The notes below the pieces were generated by a model that saw only the letters and a program-made list of their open reading frames with translations, was not told the DNA's origin and made no database searches. Positions 1 to 5,963 of a stretch of 7,054 nucleotides of DNA are shown in pieces. A program made the translations under genes and the position numbers. Each line of letters starts with the position of its first letter. The stretch's first letter is position 1. The stretch spans positions 1 to 7,054 of the forward strand of contig JAPOHM010000072.1 of NCBI GenBank assembly GCA_029979405.1, in the 5' to 3' direction. Origin of the DNA: Methanobacteriota archaeon (GTDB taxonomy: Archaea > Thermoplasmatota > Poseidoniia > Poseidoniales > Poseidoniaceae).

Positions 1-228
1 AACCAGAACAATAACAACGGTGTGGCTAATCTCCCCGGTATTAACAATACAGGCAACAATAACAACAATGTGCCATTAGACCCCGGATTGCAAAACCCAA
101 TCAATAACCAGAACAATAACAACGGTGTGGCTAATCTCCCCGGTATTAACAATACAGGCAACAATAACAACAATGTGCCATTAGACCCCGGATTGCAAAA
201 CCCAATCAATAACCAGAACAATAACAAC
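1..228 (+). repeat. Perfect 105-bp in-frame tandem repeat
   Basis: Two complete copies (1-105 and 106-210) are identical base for base by eye, followed by the first 18 bases of a third copy (211-228). The period is 105 bp, or 35 codons, so copy-number change keeps the frame. The array probably continues to the left of the window, so the true copy number is unknown and a short-read assembly could have collapsed it. The 12-mer AACAATAACAAC recurs at 7, 55, 112, 160 and 217. This shows each unit is itself made of two diverged halves of 16 and 19 codons. Confidence 0.5.
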
Positions 229-489
229 AGTAACAACGATTTATTTCACGAACCGCCGAATTGGAGGCCAAGTTGGTGGAGAGGAAAACCAATTTTAGAA
301 AGAGCAGAAGAGCAAAAGGCCATAGAGGAAATCAAAAAGAAACTACCATCTGATAACACAAGCTGGAGCAAAGTGTTAGATGATAAGTGGATCAAACTAA
401 GTGGAACGAAACTGGGGGCCTCTACATCATCAACTACATCATCACGGACAAGTGGTGCATATCGTTTTGATGAGTCGTTCATGGGGTGA
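1..489 (+). CDS. Asn-rich tandem-repeat protein, C-terminal part (5' end outside window)
   Basis: The frame is open from the first base, so the gene starts upstream. The GTG at 22 lies inside a repeat and is not a credible start. In-window product: 162 residues. Residues 1-70 are two identical 35-residue repeats rich in Asn with Pro-Gly turns (NNNNGVANLPGINNTG and NNNNNVPLDPGLQNPIN halves), then a partial third copy (71-76). Next comes a Trp/Pro patch with EPPNWRPSWWRGKP (about 81-94), a charged helix (about 96-113, ERAEEQKAIEEIKKK) and a Ser/Thr stretch (about 140-150) before a short C-terminus ending ESFMG. No Cys and no membrane segment are visible. The repeats are probably disordered or extended, as in surface fibres, linkers or adhesins. 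No family is recognised. The stop lies 4 nt before the next gene and its codon is part of that gene's ribosome-binding site, so the two are probably co-translated. Function unknown. Confidence 0.5.
   Translation, partial: NQNNNNGVANLPGINNTGNNNNNVPLDPGLQNPINNQNNNNGVANLPGINNTGNNNNNVPLDPGLQNPINNQNNNNSNNDLFHEPPNWRPSWWRGKPILERAEEQKAIEEIKKKLPSDNTSWSKVLDDKWIKLSGTKLGASTSSTTSSRTSGAYRFDESFMG
422..444 (+). repeat. Short 12-bp-period direct repeat in a Ser/Thr stretch
   Basis: CTACATCATCA occurs at 422-432 and again at 434-444, one 12-bp period apart, in frame within the Ser/Thr-rich stretch near the C-terminus of the upstream gene. It gives S-T-S-S / T-T-S-S. This is a minor duplication, probably from replication slippage, in a low-complexity segment. 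Confidence 0.5.
483..489 (+). promoter_or_regulatory. Ribosome-binding site GGGGTGA of the 817-aa gene
   Basis: GGGGTGA overlaps the stop codon of the preceding gene. It lies 4 nt from the ATG at 494 and 7 nt from the ATG at 497. The second ATG has the more usual spacing, so translation may begin at either of these adjacent Met codons. The longer form is reported for the CDS. Confidence 0.5.
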
Positions 490-493
490 ATAA

Positions 494-2947
494 ATGATGA
501 ACGCTGTTGAAGTGAAGAGGGTAGAAGAATTATCTCTACTTCAAGGCGTTGATTCTAACGGGCGAACAATATACACAATCATATCTCATCTAGGAACTCC
601 AAATGAAACATTGCTTGAAACACATGGAGTAGCCAGCACAGCATACACTAGGTTAAATGAATTAGCAAAGAAACTTTCAACAACTCCTAGTGGATTAGCA
701 CCTTCATTTGAAGAACTCGATGCGAGTTTAATGAACGGAGAAACAATAGATTTGACATTGGCTAGACATCTGCAAAGAGGAAAGAACAAATTGGACTTAG
801 GAGTTCCAATGGGGTTTCAATTATTATGGTATGAAGACCTAAACTACCAATCATACGCTAGAATGCGATACGGCTCATACCCTATAGAAGCCAGAACAGC
901 AGCACTTAGAACGCTCCCAATGAGTATTCTATTGAATCTGTTAGATCCGACTGTGATATCTGACATAGTGGCGACACAACGAAAACTAAAAAAGAAATTT
1001 AGAGAGCTAGATTTTGACGGCTCCTATGATGAATTTATACAATCGCCCTACTCTAACCTAATGCAAGAGTCAGCTATTGCCTCTATCAAAGTAGTTTTCA
1101 AAGACCAAAGGGGAGGAACGCACAAATTACCCTACACAATAGCGGCAAGAGGCGATTTCAACTTCTATGAATCGCTGCGGAAAACAAATATGGGCAAGAA
1201 ACCAGATGGATTTTCCACAGGCAAAACTCTATTCGAAGACGATACAACAGCCACATCTGGAAGCAACCTTCCAGGACACAATGCAGACGAAGATTATCAC
1301 AGGCTTTTCAGATTTGACAATAGACCAGTTAGAGGCTCAGTAAATCTCACAATTGCAGTAAGAAACCAAAGAGAATGGAACGATGTCTTGGTTTATTCCG
1401 ACATGGCAACAACCGAGTATGAAAGAGAAAGCCCAACAATGAAAGCGGAGAATAAACAACGATTGCTCAGTCAAACCTTAATCATCAACGGATTGAGTAT
1501 GGATCAAACAATAACCGTTCCAATATTTGTAGAACCATTACCAAATCATTTAGTCGAAGTGAATGGAAGAATAGTGGCAAAATGGAGCCAATCAACATCA
1601 ATAGACGAATTACCCCATCACCAGAAAGTAAATCTAACTTTGGAAGGCAAAATGTTCAGCCAAATTGATGAAAAATGGGTCAGGAGCGACGGTAACACTA
1701 GCATTACCATCAAACCATCAAACATGAATGATTGGAAAAGCTCTCAAACAGAATTTTCCGTAATGACTGATGAATACGGTATAGCCAACTTTGATATTGC
1801 TCCTGGGATATATGCAATACTCCAAACCGAAACAAATGAGGAACTAGGCATTATTTCGGTTCCGGCAGCATATTACTACCGACGAACAGACTCAAGAGAT
1901 ACTACTCCTATTGGGGTTGTAGGTGCTAAGATTCATGGCAACAACGGAAAAAAATTATCTGAATACAGGCTAGAATCACAAGTTCCCCCTCTATTGGAAG
2001 GAAAGGAGCCAGAATCAGGCTCGTTTTACAGACTAATGAGGGAAATGTTCGTGCCTAGTGCAGAAGCAGGTTGGCCGGGGAGCGAATCAACCAACACATC
2101 AAAAGTGATATTCGACACAGCAGAAGTGAAACTGCAAAAAGTAGAAGTCGTGGACAGCCCATCTAACGGCACTTCTAATTCCAACGATTCCAACGATTCC
2201 AACGAACTTATCGAAGGCGGGCTTCAAATTCTAGGAATTAACGAATCAATAGAGGTCTATCCAACGGCAGGTAGAAGACAAACCGATCCCATAACAGTCA
2301 CTCGAATCGCACTTGGCGGTCCTACTATTGAGTTGCTTGCAGAAGCATCTGGACAAGCGGGCGACAGATATACACCGGCAGTTGTGGCAGAGGACTGGGA
2401 TGATATCAGAAACGAGAACGACCCCAACACCACGCACGAATTTTTTACATGGCATAGAGATGAGGAATCTATCTTAGACCGGCAGATAATGGTTGGCGAC
2501 GGAATGGGGGGCTTTGCCCCACTCTCGCAGGTGTTGGATTCCCCGATAGAAACCAGAGTTCAGGGTTCTGCTATTATGTCCATATTGACGGGTAAAGCAG
2601 TAAGAGTGGGGGATGGTTACACTTTGGAAGAAGCCCAAGCAGAAGCAATGTTGATGGCTCGTGGAAACGGCCCATCTATGCCCGTAGCGGGAGAAAATTG
2701 GGAAAGCTGGACTAATGCGGGAATAGACTCATACGACTACGATAAAAGATTTGGAATCGACACACTACCTTTCGACTTAACAATCGACGGGAACAGCTAC
2801 CAGGCATATCTCCCACCGTCGGTTGAAGTAGAAAGAACCCCCTCAATGACTGGTTTAGGGAATACGCGCACGGTTGAGGAAATACTTTCCTATCCTCCTA
2901 TTCTAATGGAAAACCCGTATGAAAGCGGTGATTGGTTGGGTGGTTGA
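494..2947 (+). CDS. Large 817-aa structural-looking protein with a predicted Cna-B-like beta segment
   Basis: No family is recognised for the protein as a whole. There is no signal peptide, no convincing membrane segment and no Cys. Residues 1-200 look mixed alpha/beta, with a helical part at about 130-172. Residues about 376-457 look like a beta-sandwich of the Cna-B or carboxypeptidase-regulatory type: alternating strands (KVNLTLEGKMF, TEFSVMTDEYGIANFDIAPG, YAILQTE, LGIISVP) with the typical turn TDEYGIANFDIAPGIY (425-440), analogous to the TD-x-x-G-x-A-x-F-x-x-x-x-G-x-Y pattern of those folds. A low-complexity linker (about 555-571) contains NDSNDSN. Residues 572-817 form a further domain rich in acidic residues and Gly, ending DWLGG. 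N-x-S/T sequons are frequent (for example NLT 284, NTS 401, NGT 558, NES 583), which would matter only if it is exported and glycosylated. It is the largest product of a coupled operon, abutting the 91-aa gene with no gap. A spike, capsid-associated or surface role is inference. The ATG at 497 is an alternative start. Confidence 0.5.
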   Translation: MMNAVEVKRVEELSLLQGVDSNGRTIYTIISHLGTPNETLLETHGVASTAYTRLNELAKKLSTTPSGLAPSFEELDASLMNGETIDLTLARHLQRGKNKLDLGVPMGFQLLWYEDLNYQSYARMRYGSYPIEARTAALRTLPMSILLNLLDPTVISDIVATQRKLKKKFRELDFDGSYDEFIQSPYSNLMQESAIASIKVVFKDQRGGTHKLPYTIAARGDFNFYESLRKTNMGKKPDGFSTGKTLFEDDTTATSGSNLPGHNADEDYHRLFRFDNRPVRGSVNLTIAVRNQREWNDVLVYSDMATTEYERESPTMKAENKQRLLSQTLIINGLSMDQTITVPIFVEPLPNHLVEVNGRIVAKWSQSTSIDELPHHQKVNLTLEGKMFSQIDEKWVRSDGNTSITIKPSNMNDWKSSQTEFSVMTDEYGIANFDIAPGIYAILQTETNEELGIISVPAAYYYRRTDSRDTTPIGVVGAKIHGNNGKKLSEYRLESQVPPLLEGKEPESGSFYRLMREMFVPSAEAGWPGSESTNTSKVIFDTAEVKLQKVEVVDSPSNGTSNSNDSNDSNELIEGGLQILGINESIEVYPTAGRRQTDPITVTRIALGGPTIELLAEASGQAGDRYTPAVVAEDWDDIRNENDPNTTHEFFTWHRDEESILDRQIMVGDGMGGFAPLSQVLDSPIETRVQGSAIMSILTGKAVRVGDGYTLEEAQAEAMLMARGNGPSMPVAGENWESWTNAGIDSYDYDKRFGIDTLPFDLTIDGNSYQAYLPPSVEVERTPSMTGLGNTRTVEEILSYPPILMENPYESGDWLGG
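2179..2205 (+). repeat. Triple 9-bp in-frame repeat TTCCAACGA
   Basis: Three perfect copies of TTCCAACGA sit at 2179-2187, 2188-2196 and 2197-2205 within the 817-aa gene. They encode the N-S-N-D-S-N-D-S-N-E run (about residues 562-571). The run lies in a Ser/Asn-rich linker between the predicted beta segment and the C-terminal part, so it is probably a flexible hinge whose length can change without loss of frame. Confidence 0.5.
2938..2943 (+). promoter_or_regulatory. Ribosome-binding site GGGTGG of the 91-aa gene
   Basis: GGGTGG lies inside the last codons of the 817-aa gene, 4 nt before the ATG at 2948, and overlaps sequence coding for its C-terminal WLGG. The TGA of that gene and this ATG touch with no gap, pointing to translational coupling. 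Confidence 0.5.
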
Positions 2948-3223
2948 ATGGGTTTGAAAACAAGAGTCGGTTATTCGAAAAGGCCTTTCCTAAAGAACTA
3001 CCAGAAATTTATGGCAAGAAAGCCAGCGACAGATAAATTGGCGTTAGTTTCTAACACAGCAGAAATCGCCTTGTATAGTGGTCTTACTGTTGGTGTCTTA
3101 GGTAGTCCATTAACAAACGAAAGAGAAAAATTTGTAGGCGCAATGCTATTCGGTTTTATGGCATATCAGTCGTGGGTAACTACGAACGCATTAGTCTCAA
3201 CAGGATTTATCGGGAGGAAATAA
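2948..3223 (+). CDS. Small membrane protein with two predicted transmembrane segments (91 aa)
   Basis: Residues 1-30 are strongly basic (KTRVGYSKRPFLKNYQKFMARK), with no acidic residue before Asp29. Two hydrophobic segments follow at about 31-53 (ALVSNTAEIALYSGLTVGVLG) and 63-87 (FVGAMLFGFMAYQSWVTTNALV), separated by a short polar loop NERE. The C-terminus is GRK. By the positive-inside rule both ends would face the cytoplasm, or the interior of a membrane-bearing particle, in a hairpin topology. No Cys. The size and layout resemble small hairpin membrane proteins found in membrane-containing viruses and in many secretion loci, but no specific family is recognised. The gene abuts the 817-aa gene upstream and is separated by 1 nt from the next. 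The start is supported by GGGTGG 4 nt upstream. Function unknown. Confidence 0.5.
   Translation: MGLKTRVGYSKRPFLKNYQKFMARKPATDKLALVSNTAEIALYSGLTVGVLGSPLTNEREKFVGAMLFGFMAYQSWVTTNALVSTGFIGRK
3212..3217 (+). promoter_or_regulatory. Strong ribosome-binding site GGGAGG of the 272-aa gene
   Basis: GGGAGG lies 7 nt before the ATG at 3225, within the last codons of the 91-aa gene. It is the only GGAGG-type site in the window; the other sites are GGTG-type. Confidence 0.5.
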
Positions 3224-3224
3224 A

Positions 3225-4043
3225 ATGGCAACAACTAGCTCAACAATACGGACAGACGCCCTATTGATGTGGCGAAAAGAAACTACTCTTCGGCAACAAG
3301 CGATATCTAACGCTGAAAGAGTGGATGGCGAATCAATGGAAGCATTCGAGCTACGAAAAGCGGCCTTGCCACAACCAAGATCGTTCAATCAATATTGTTT
3401 AGACCCAAACAATGACGGAGCAGTAACCAGCCCGGATTCAACCGCTTTCGCATTCTTAGATGAAGACGATCCACGAAACGCAGATGCTTTGTATCTAAAG
3501 CCAGAATTTTTCGTGCGAAGTCCAGGAGTAGACCAAGACGCTGTAGAGTTCTATCGAATGGCTATGGAAGACCTATCAGGCAAAGGCTTGAAAACAATAC
3601 CAAGCAGGGCGTATGAGCGCATTTATCCCCAAGCAGTCACAAGAACCTCAACAGCGGATTTCATTCCAGACGCATTCAATCTTTTCACAAAGAACGATGG
3701 CACACGCATTTACGCACATGAAGTTGGTGATGGAGCGTTTAGTATCAAGAGAGTAGGGTTCAACTTGATTAACGGGCCTGTTGGATTAGGATTACTACTT
3801 GGGGTAGCACTAATAGGAACTACAATCGTTGGTAAAACATCTAAAACATTCCTAAAGCTAATGCCAACTACAATCGACACGGTAGGAAAAAGCGTGAGAG
3901 AAGGCATAGAAGGCGTTGGTGAAATCACAGCGGGTATATTCGAAGCAAAGAACGAAATTGAAGATGAGATCCAAGAAGCAGAATTCACAGTCATAGAAGA
4001 TGACGACGAGCAACTTTTACTACCCTCTGGACAGGTGGAATGA
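3225..4043 (+). CDS. Single-pass membrane protein with one EF-hand/dockerin-like calcium loop (272 aa)
   Basis: No family is recognised. Residues 1-180 are soluble. They contain the 12-residue loop DPNNDGAVTSPD at 60-71, with D60, N62, D64, G65, V67, T68 and D71 at the canonical EF-hand/dockerin ligand and hydrophobic positions. No second loop is evident, so it is a lone half-site. A hydrophobic segment at about 182-203 (LINGPVGLGLLLGVALIGTT) is the likely membrane anchor. It is followed by KTSKTFLK, then an amphipathic helical stretch (about 215-252) and a very acidic tail (IEDDDEQ, about 257-263). The basic residues on the C-side of the anchor suggest the tail is inside and the larger N-terminal part outside, but there is no cleavable signal peptide, so topology is uncertain. 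It holds the only Cys in the window (C58). The start is fixed by GGGAGG. Its stop overlaps the next gene. Confidence 0.5.
   Translation: MATTSSTIRTDALLMWRKETTLRQQAISNAERVDGESMEAFELRKAALPQPRSFNQYCLDPNNDGAVTSPDSTAFAFLDEDDPRNADALYLKPEFFVRSPGVDQDAVEFYRMAMEDLSGKGLKTIPSRAYERIYPQAVTRTSTADFIPDAFNLFTKNDGTRIYAHEVGDGAFSIKRVGFNLINGPVGLGLLLGVALIGTTIVGKTSKTFLKLMPTTIDTVGKSVREGIEGVGEITAGIFEAKNEIEDEIQEAEFTVIEDDDEQLLLPSGQVE
3402..3437 (+). other. EF-hand/dockerin-type calcium-binding loop (coding motif)
   Basis: The codons for residues 60-71 of the 272-aa protein spell DPNNDGAVTSPD. This matches D-x-[DN]-x-[DN]-G-x-[ILV]-[DNST]-x-x-[DE] at every constrained position. The following STAFAFL resembles the short helix after a dockerin loop. 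A single loop can occur by chance or bind calcium weakly, so binding is inferred. Confidence 0.5.
4033..4038 (+). promoter_or_regulatory. Ribosome-binding site AGGTGG that favours the second Met of the 176-aa gene
   Basis: AGGTGG ends 1 nt before the ATG at 4040 but 4 nt before the ATG at 4043. The second spacing matches the 91-aa gene, so the real start is more likely 4043, giving a TGATG stop-start overlap with the 272-aa gene. Confidence 0.5.
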
Positions 4044-4570
4044 TGGTCTTCGGTTTAGTAGACGATGCTCTTGATTTTGGCTATGGGTTGATAACAGACC
4101 CGTATCAGGAGGCGTTCGACCTAATCTTACCCACCAAAGAAAAAACACGGACCCAACCAGCAAGAAATGTATTAATCACCACAACGAACGAAGACTCCGA
4201 TAAATTTTCAGAAATCGTGATGGAAGCGTTCCCAAACCCACTATCTCTTACAGATGGTAAAGTAGGTGGAAAAGACATAATCGCCCCGTTCTCAAGGGCG
4301 ACACCCTCTTCTCTTTGGCCGTATGTGAAAGACGACGGAACAAGAGCCACCGCTTATGACTTCGCAACTACAGAAATACCGCTTCTGGAACCTATTTTTG
4401 GGGTAGAGAAAGAGTTTGGAGATTTACCCCAATTTGAAAAATGGGGTGACTTTGCAATGGCAACTCCTCCAGTGGTTGTTTATCTCGCATTTGCAGTAGG
4501 AATCGTCACTATTGCCCCTGTAATCGGGGGTTTATTTGGTTCAGCATTCTCTACGGGCATGGCAACATAG
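4040..4570 (+). CDS. C-terminally anchored membrane protein (176 aa)
   Basis: No family is recognised. Residues 1-140 are mainly soluble, with an acidic/aromatic N-terminus (VDDALDFGYG) and several Pro-containing loops (LILPTKEK, NPLSL, PLLEPIF). A hydrophobic segment at about 143-171 (PPVVVYLAFAVGIVTIAP, then VIGGLFGSAF) ends just before the C-terminus, leaving only a few residues after it. This is a tail-anchor layout with the bulk of the protein on one side of the membrane. No Cys and no signal peptide. Translation is probably coupled to the 272-aa gene through the stop-start overlap. The ATG at 4043 fits the ribosome-binding site better than 4040, which would make the product 175 aa. It is the last gene before the only intergenic gap. 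Function unknown; being in one operon with two other predicted membrane proteins suggests a shared membrane complex. Confidence 0.5.
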   Translation: MMVFGLVDDALDFGYGLITDPYQEAFDLILPTKEKTRTQPARNVLITTTNEDSDKFSEIVMEAFPNPLSLTDGKVGGKDIIAPFSRATPSSLWPYVKDDGTRATAYDFATTEIPLLEPIFGVEKEFGDLPQFEKWGDFAMATPPVVVYLAFAVGIVTIAPVIGGLFGSAFSTGMAT

Positions 4571-4594
4571 GCGTTACTGCGTAACGGCGTAACG
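4571..4594 (+). repeat. Inverted repeat plus 8-bp direct repeat in the only intergenic gap
   Basis: CGTTAC (4572-4577) and GTAACG (4581-4586) form a perfect 6-bp inverted repeat around TGC. GCGTAACG occurs twice back to back at 4579-4586 and 4587-4594, so a second GTAACG (4589-4594) can pair with the same left arm through a longer loop. TTTT follows at 4597-4600. It could be a regulator-binding site for the next gene, a weak terminator of block 1, or both. The stem is too short and the T-run too brief for a confident intrinsic terminator. Confidence 0.5.
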
Positions 4595-4596
4595 GG

Positions 4597-4630
4597 TTTT
4601 CCTTAAGTCCTATACCACTATGCGAGCAAC
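4597..4630 (+). promoter_or_regulatory. Possible promoter region of block 2
   Basis: The 440-aa gene follows a 60-nt gap and has no GGTG/GGAGG site, unlike the in-window starts around it. An AT-richer patch (TTTTCCTTAAG, 4597-4607) lies 24-34 nt before its ATG, about where an archaeal TATA element would sit for a leaderless transcript. The match to a TATA consensus is poor, so this is a positional argument only. Confidence 0.5.
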
Positions 4631-5953
4631 ATGCAAGCTGACGCGCTATCAGATGCTAAGAAATCCGAAATCGAAAATATGGCAAAAAGGCTGGGTGTCG
4701 AGAAGTATCTCAACACGGAAAAAACAACCCAAATTAACGCCATTACAACATCATACATAATCGAGTCAAAGGGCAAACCAGAGATAGTTTCGGAATCAAT
4801 GTGGATGGATGCGAAAGACGACATAGAGGCGATATTGTCGGATCTATCAGCAATGCATAATTCAAGAGAGGATTTATTCCTGTTAGGCGCAACTAACGCA
4901 GGGATGGAATCCTTCGATGGGATTCGCACAAAATTCATGGAATCATGGATGAGATTAATCGAACAATACAAACCCGTTCTGTCCTACATTGATGAGAAAC
5001 AAAGAATAGACATAGATAGAAACAGAGACAGGGTGCTCTCTGCAATTCCGCTATATGGAAGCAAAGAAGAGCGAGCAACGGCTATTCAGACGATGAAGGT
5101 AGGCCTAAGCAAGCTAGAAGAAGACTTAGCAAGAATTTACCACACATCTGTAATCCAGAGAAACAAAGCGGCAATAGCAGAAAGAGAAACTACGCGGTCT
5201 CTGCTACTTGCAGAAGCGCAAGCGGGAAGAAAGGAGGGGTCCATCTCAACAAAAGACTTCTCAGAACTTGATATGTTGATCGGGAGAAAATCCACATCAT
5301 TATTCGAAGGCCAACTAAAGGCATTGGATGATTTTACAGACAACGCAATAGTCCATGCTGAGATGGACAGGACTCTGAACAAAGCCGGAAGAGTGCTGAA
5401 AAGAGACACAGGAATGTCGCAAATAGATTCCTTTTTCACAACTAACACCAACTTAGGGCGCACGATGACCGTAGTAAAAACTGACAACACAGGAGATGGT
5501 ATGAGGGTTGTTGAGACTATGAAAACGCAACAATTCCCAACATACAGGATGCCCGAAGAGCCTTCGTTCTGGGTAGGCCGTCCTATGCATTCATTTGAGC
5601 CAGAACCAACTATAGCGAATATAGAAGATCCAGCAAGTAATATCAGAGTGGAGCAATATACGCCTAACTTCCACCCTTCAAAGACCACTCCTGGTAAGAG
5701 AAATTTGTTTGGTGAAAGGAAATCAGAAATGATGAACGGTGGAATATACAAAAAGATGGGAACGACGAAGGGGAAACTAGGGAAACTTGCAGGTGGCATT
5801 ACGGGCGCATCTTGGGGGGAACTAACTCTTGCTGGATTCGGACTCTTCATTTTAGGGAAATACGGCTTCGAGGCACTAAGTGACATCAAAAAGGCAGAAA
5901 TAGATGCTCGACCCTCAATAGCAGACGCATTAACGGGCATAGAAGAAATCTGA
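4631..5953 (+). CDS. Helical protein with marginal C-terminal hydrophobic segment (440 aa)
   Basis: No family is recognised. Residues 1-260 are dominated by charged helices. Residues about 145-200 (KEERATAIQTMKVGLSKLEE onward to LLLAEAQAG) could form a coiled coil or helical bundle. Residues about 265-385 are more extended and Pro-rich, with aromatic/Pro patches (FPTYRMPEEPSFWVGRP, 302-318) and a basic stretch (KMGTTKGKLGKLAGG, 375-389). A short hydrophobic segment at about 394-411 (SWGELTLAGFGLFILGKYGF) could be a membrane anchor or an amphipathic helix, followed by a charged tail. No Cys, no signal peptide. The ATG at 4631 is the first usable start after the in-frame TAA at 4604. It lacks a clear ribosome-binding site, in contrast to its neighbours, so it may be leaderless or weakly translated. 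The next gene starts 10 nt after its stop. It might be a rod- or scaffold-like part of the same complex (inference). Confidence 0.5.
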   Translation: MQADALSDAKKSEIENMAKRLGVEKYLNTEKTTQINAITTSYIIESKGKPEIVSESMWMDAKDDIEAILSDLSAMHNSREDLFLLGATNAGMESFDGIRTKFMESWMRLIEQYKPVLSYIDEKQRIDIDRNRDRVLSAIPLYGSKEERATAIQTMKVGLSKLEEDLARIYHTSVIQRNKAAIAERETTRSLLLAEAQAGRKEGSISTKDFSELDMLIGRKSTSLFEGQLKALDDFTDNAIVHAEMDRTLNKAGRVLKRDTGMSQIDSFFTTNTNLGRTMTVVKTDNTGDGMRVVETMKTQQFPTYRMPEEPSFWVGRPMHSFEPEPTIANIEDPASNIRVEQYTPNFHPSKTTPGKRNLFGERKSEMMNGGIYKKMGTTKGKLGKLAGGITGASWGELTLAGFGLFILGKYGFEALSDIKKAEIDARPSIADALTGIEEI

Positions 5954-5957
5954 GGTG
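5952..5957 (+). promoter_or_regulatory. Ribosome-binding site GAGGTG of the last gene
   Basis: GAGGTG overlaps the TGA of the 440-aa gene and lies 6 nt before the ATG at 5964. It decides for that ATG over the in-frame GTG at 5955, which lies within the site itself. Confidence 0.5.
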
Positions 5958-5963
5958 TGTGAA

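Noticed and set aside
1..228. CRISPR array
   Set aside because: The 105-bp units are contiguous and identical with no unique spacers, and they translate in frame as part of a protein.
22..489. A complete 155-aa gene starting at GTG 22
   Set aside because: The frame is open to base 1 and the GTG lies inside a repeat unit (the same codon recurs at 127), with no ribosome-binding site. The gene is better read as 5'-truncated by the window.
4572..4600. Confident intrinsic terminator
   Set aside because: The stem is only 6 bp and the T-run is 4 bases, separated from the stem by 10 nt. Kept only as an inverted repeat of unknown role.
4620..4762. Short + strand frame from the ATG at 4620 (about 47 codons)
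   Set aside because: It lies in a different frame from the 440-aa gene, has no ribosome-binding site, a composition typical of out-of-frame translation, and ends soon after.
4618..4971. 117-aa open frame on the - strand across the gap and the start of the 440-aa gene
   Set aside because: It is a shadow of the + strand gene, with no ribosome-binding site or recognisable motif. Its stop falls within the gap by chance.
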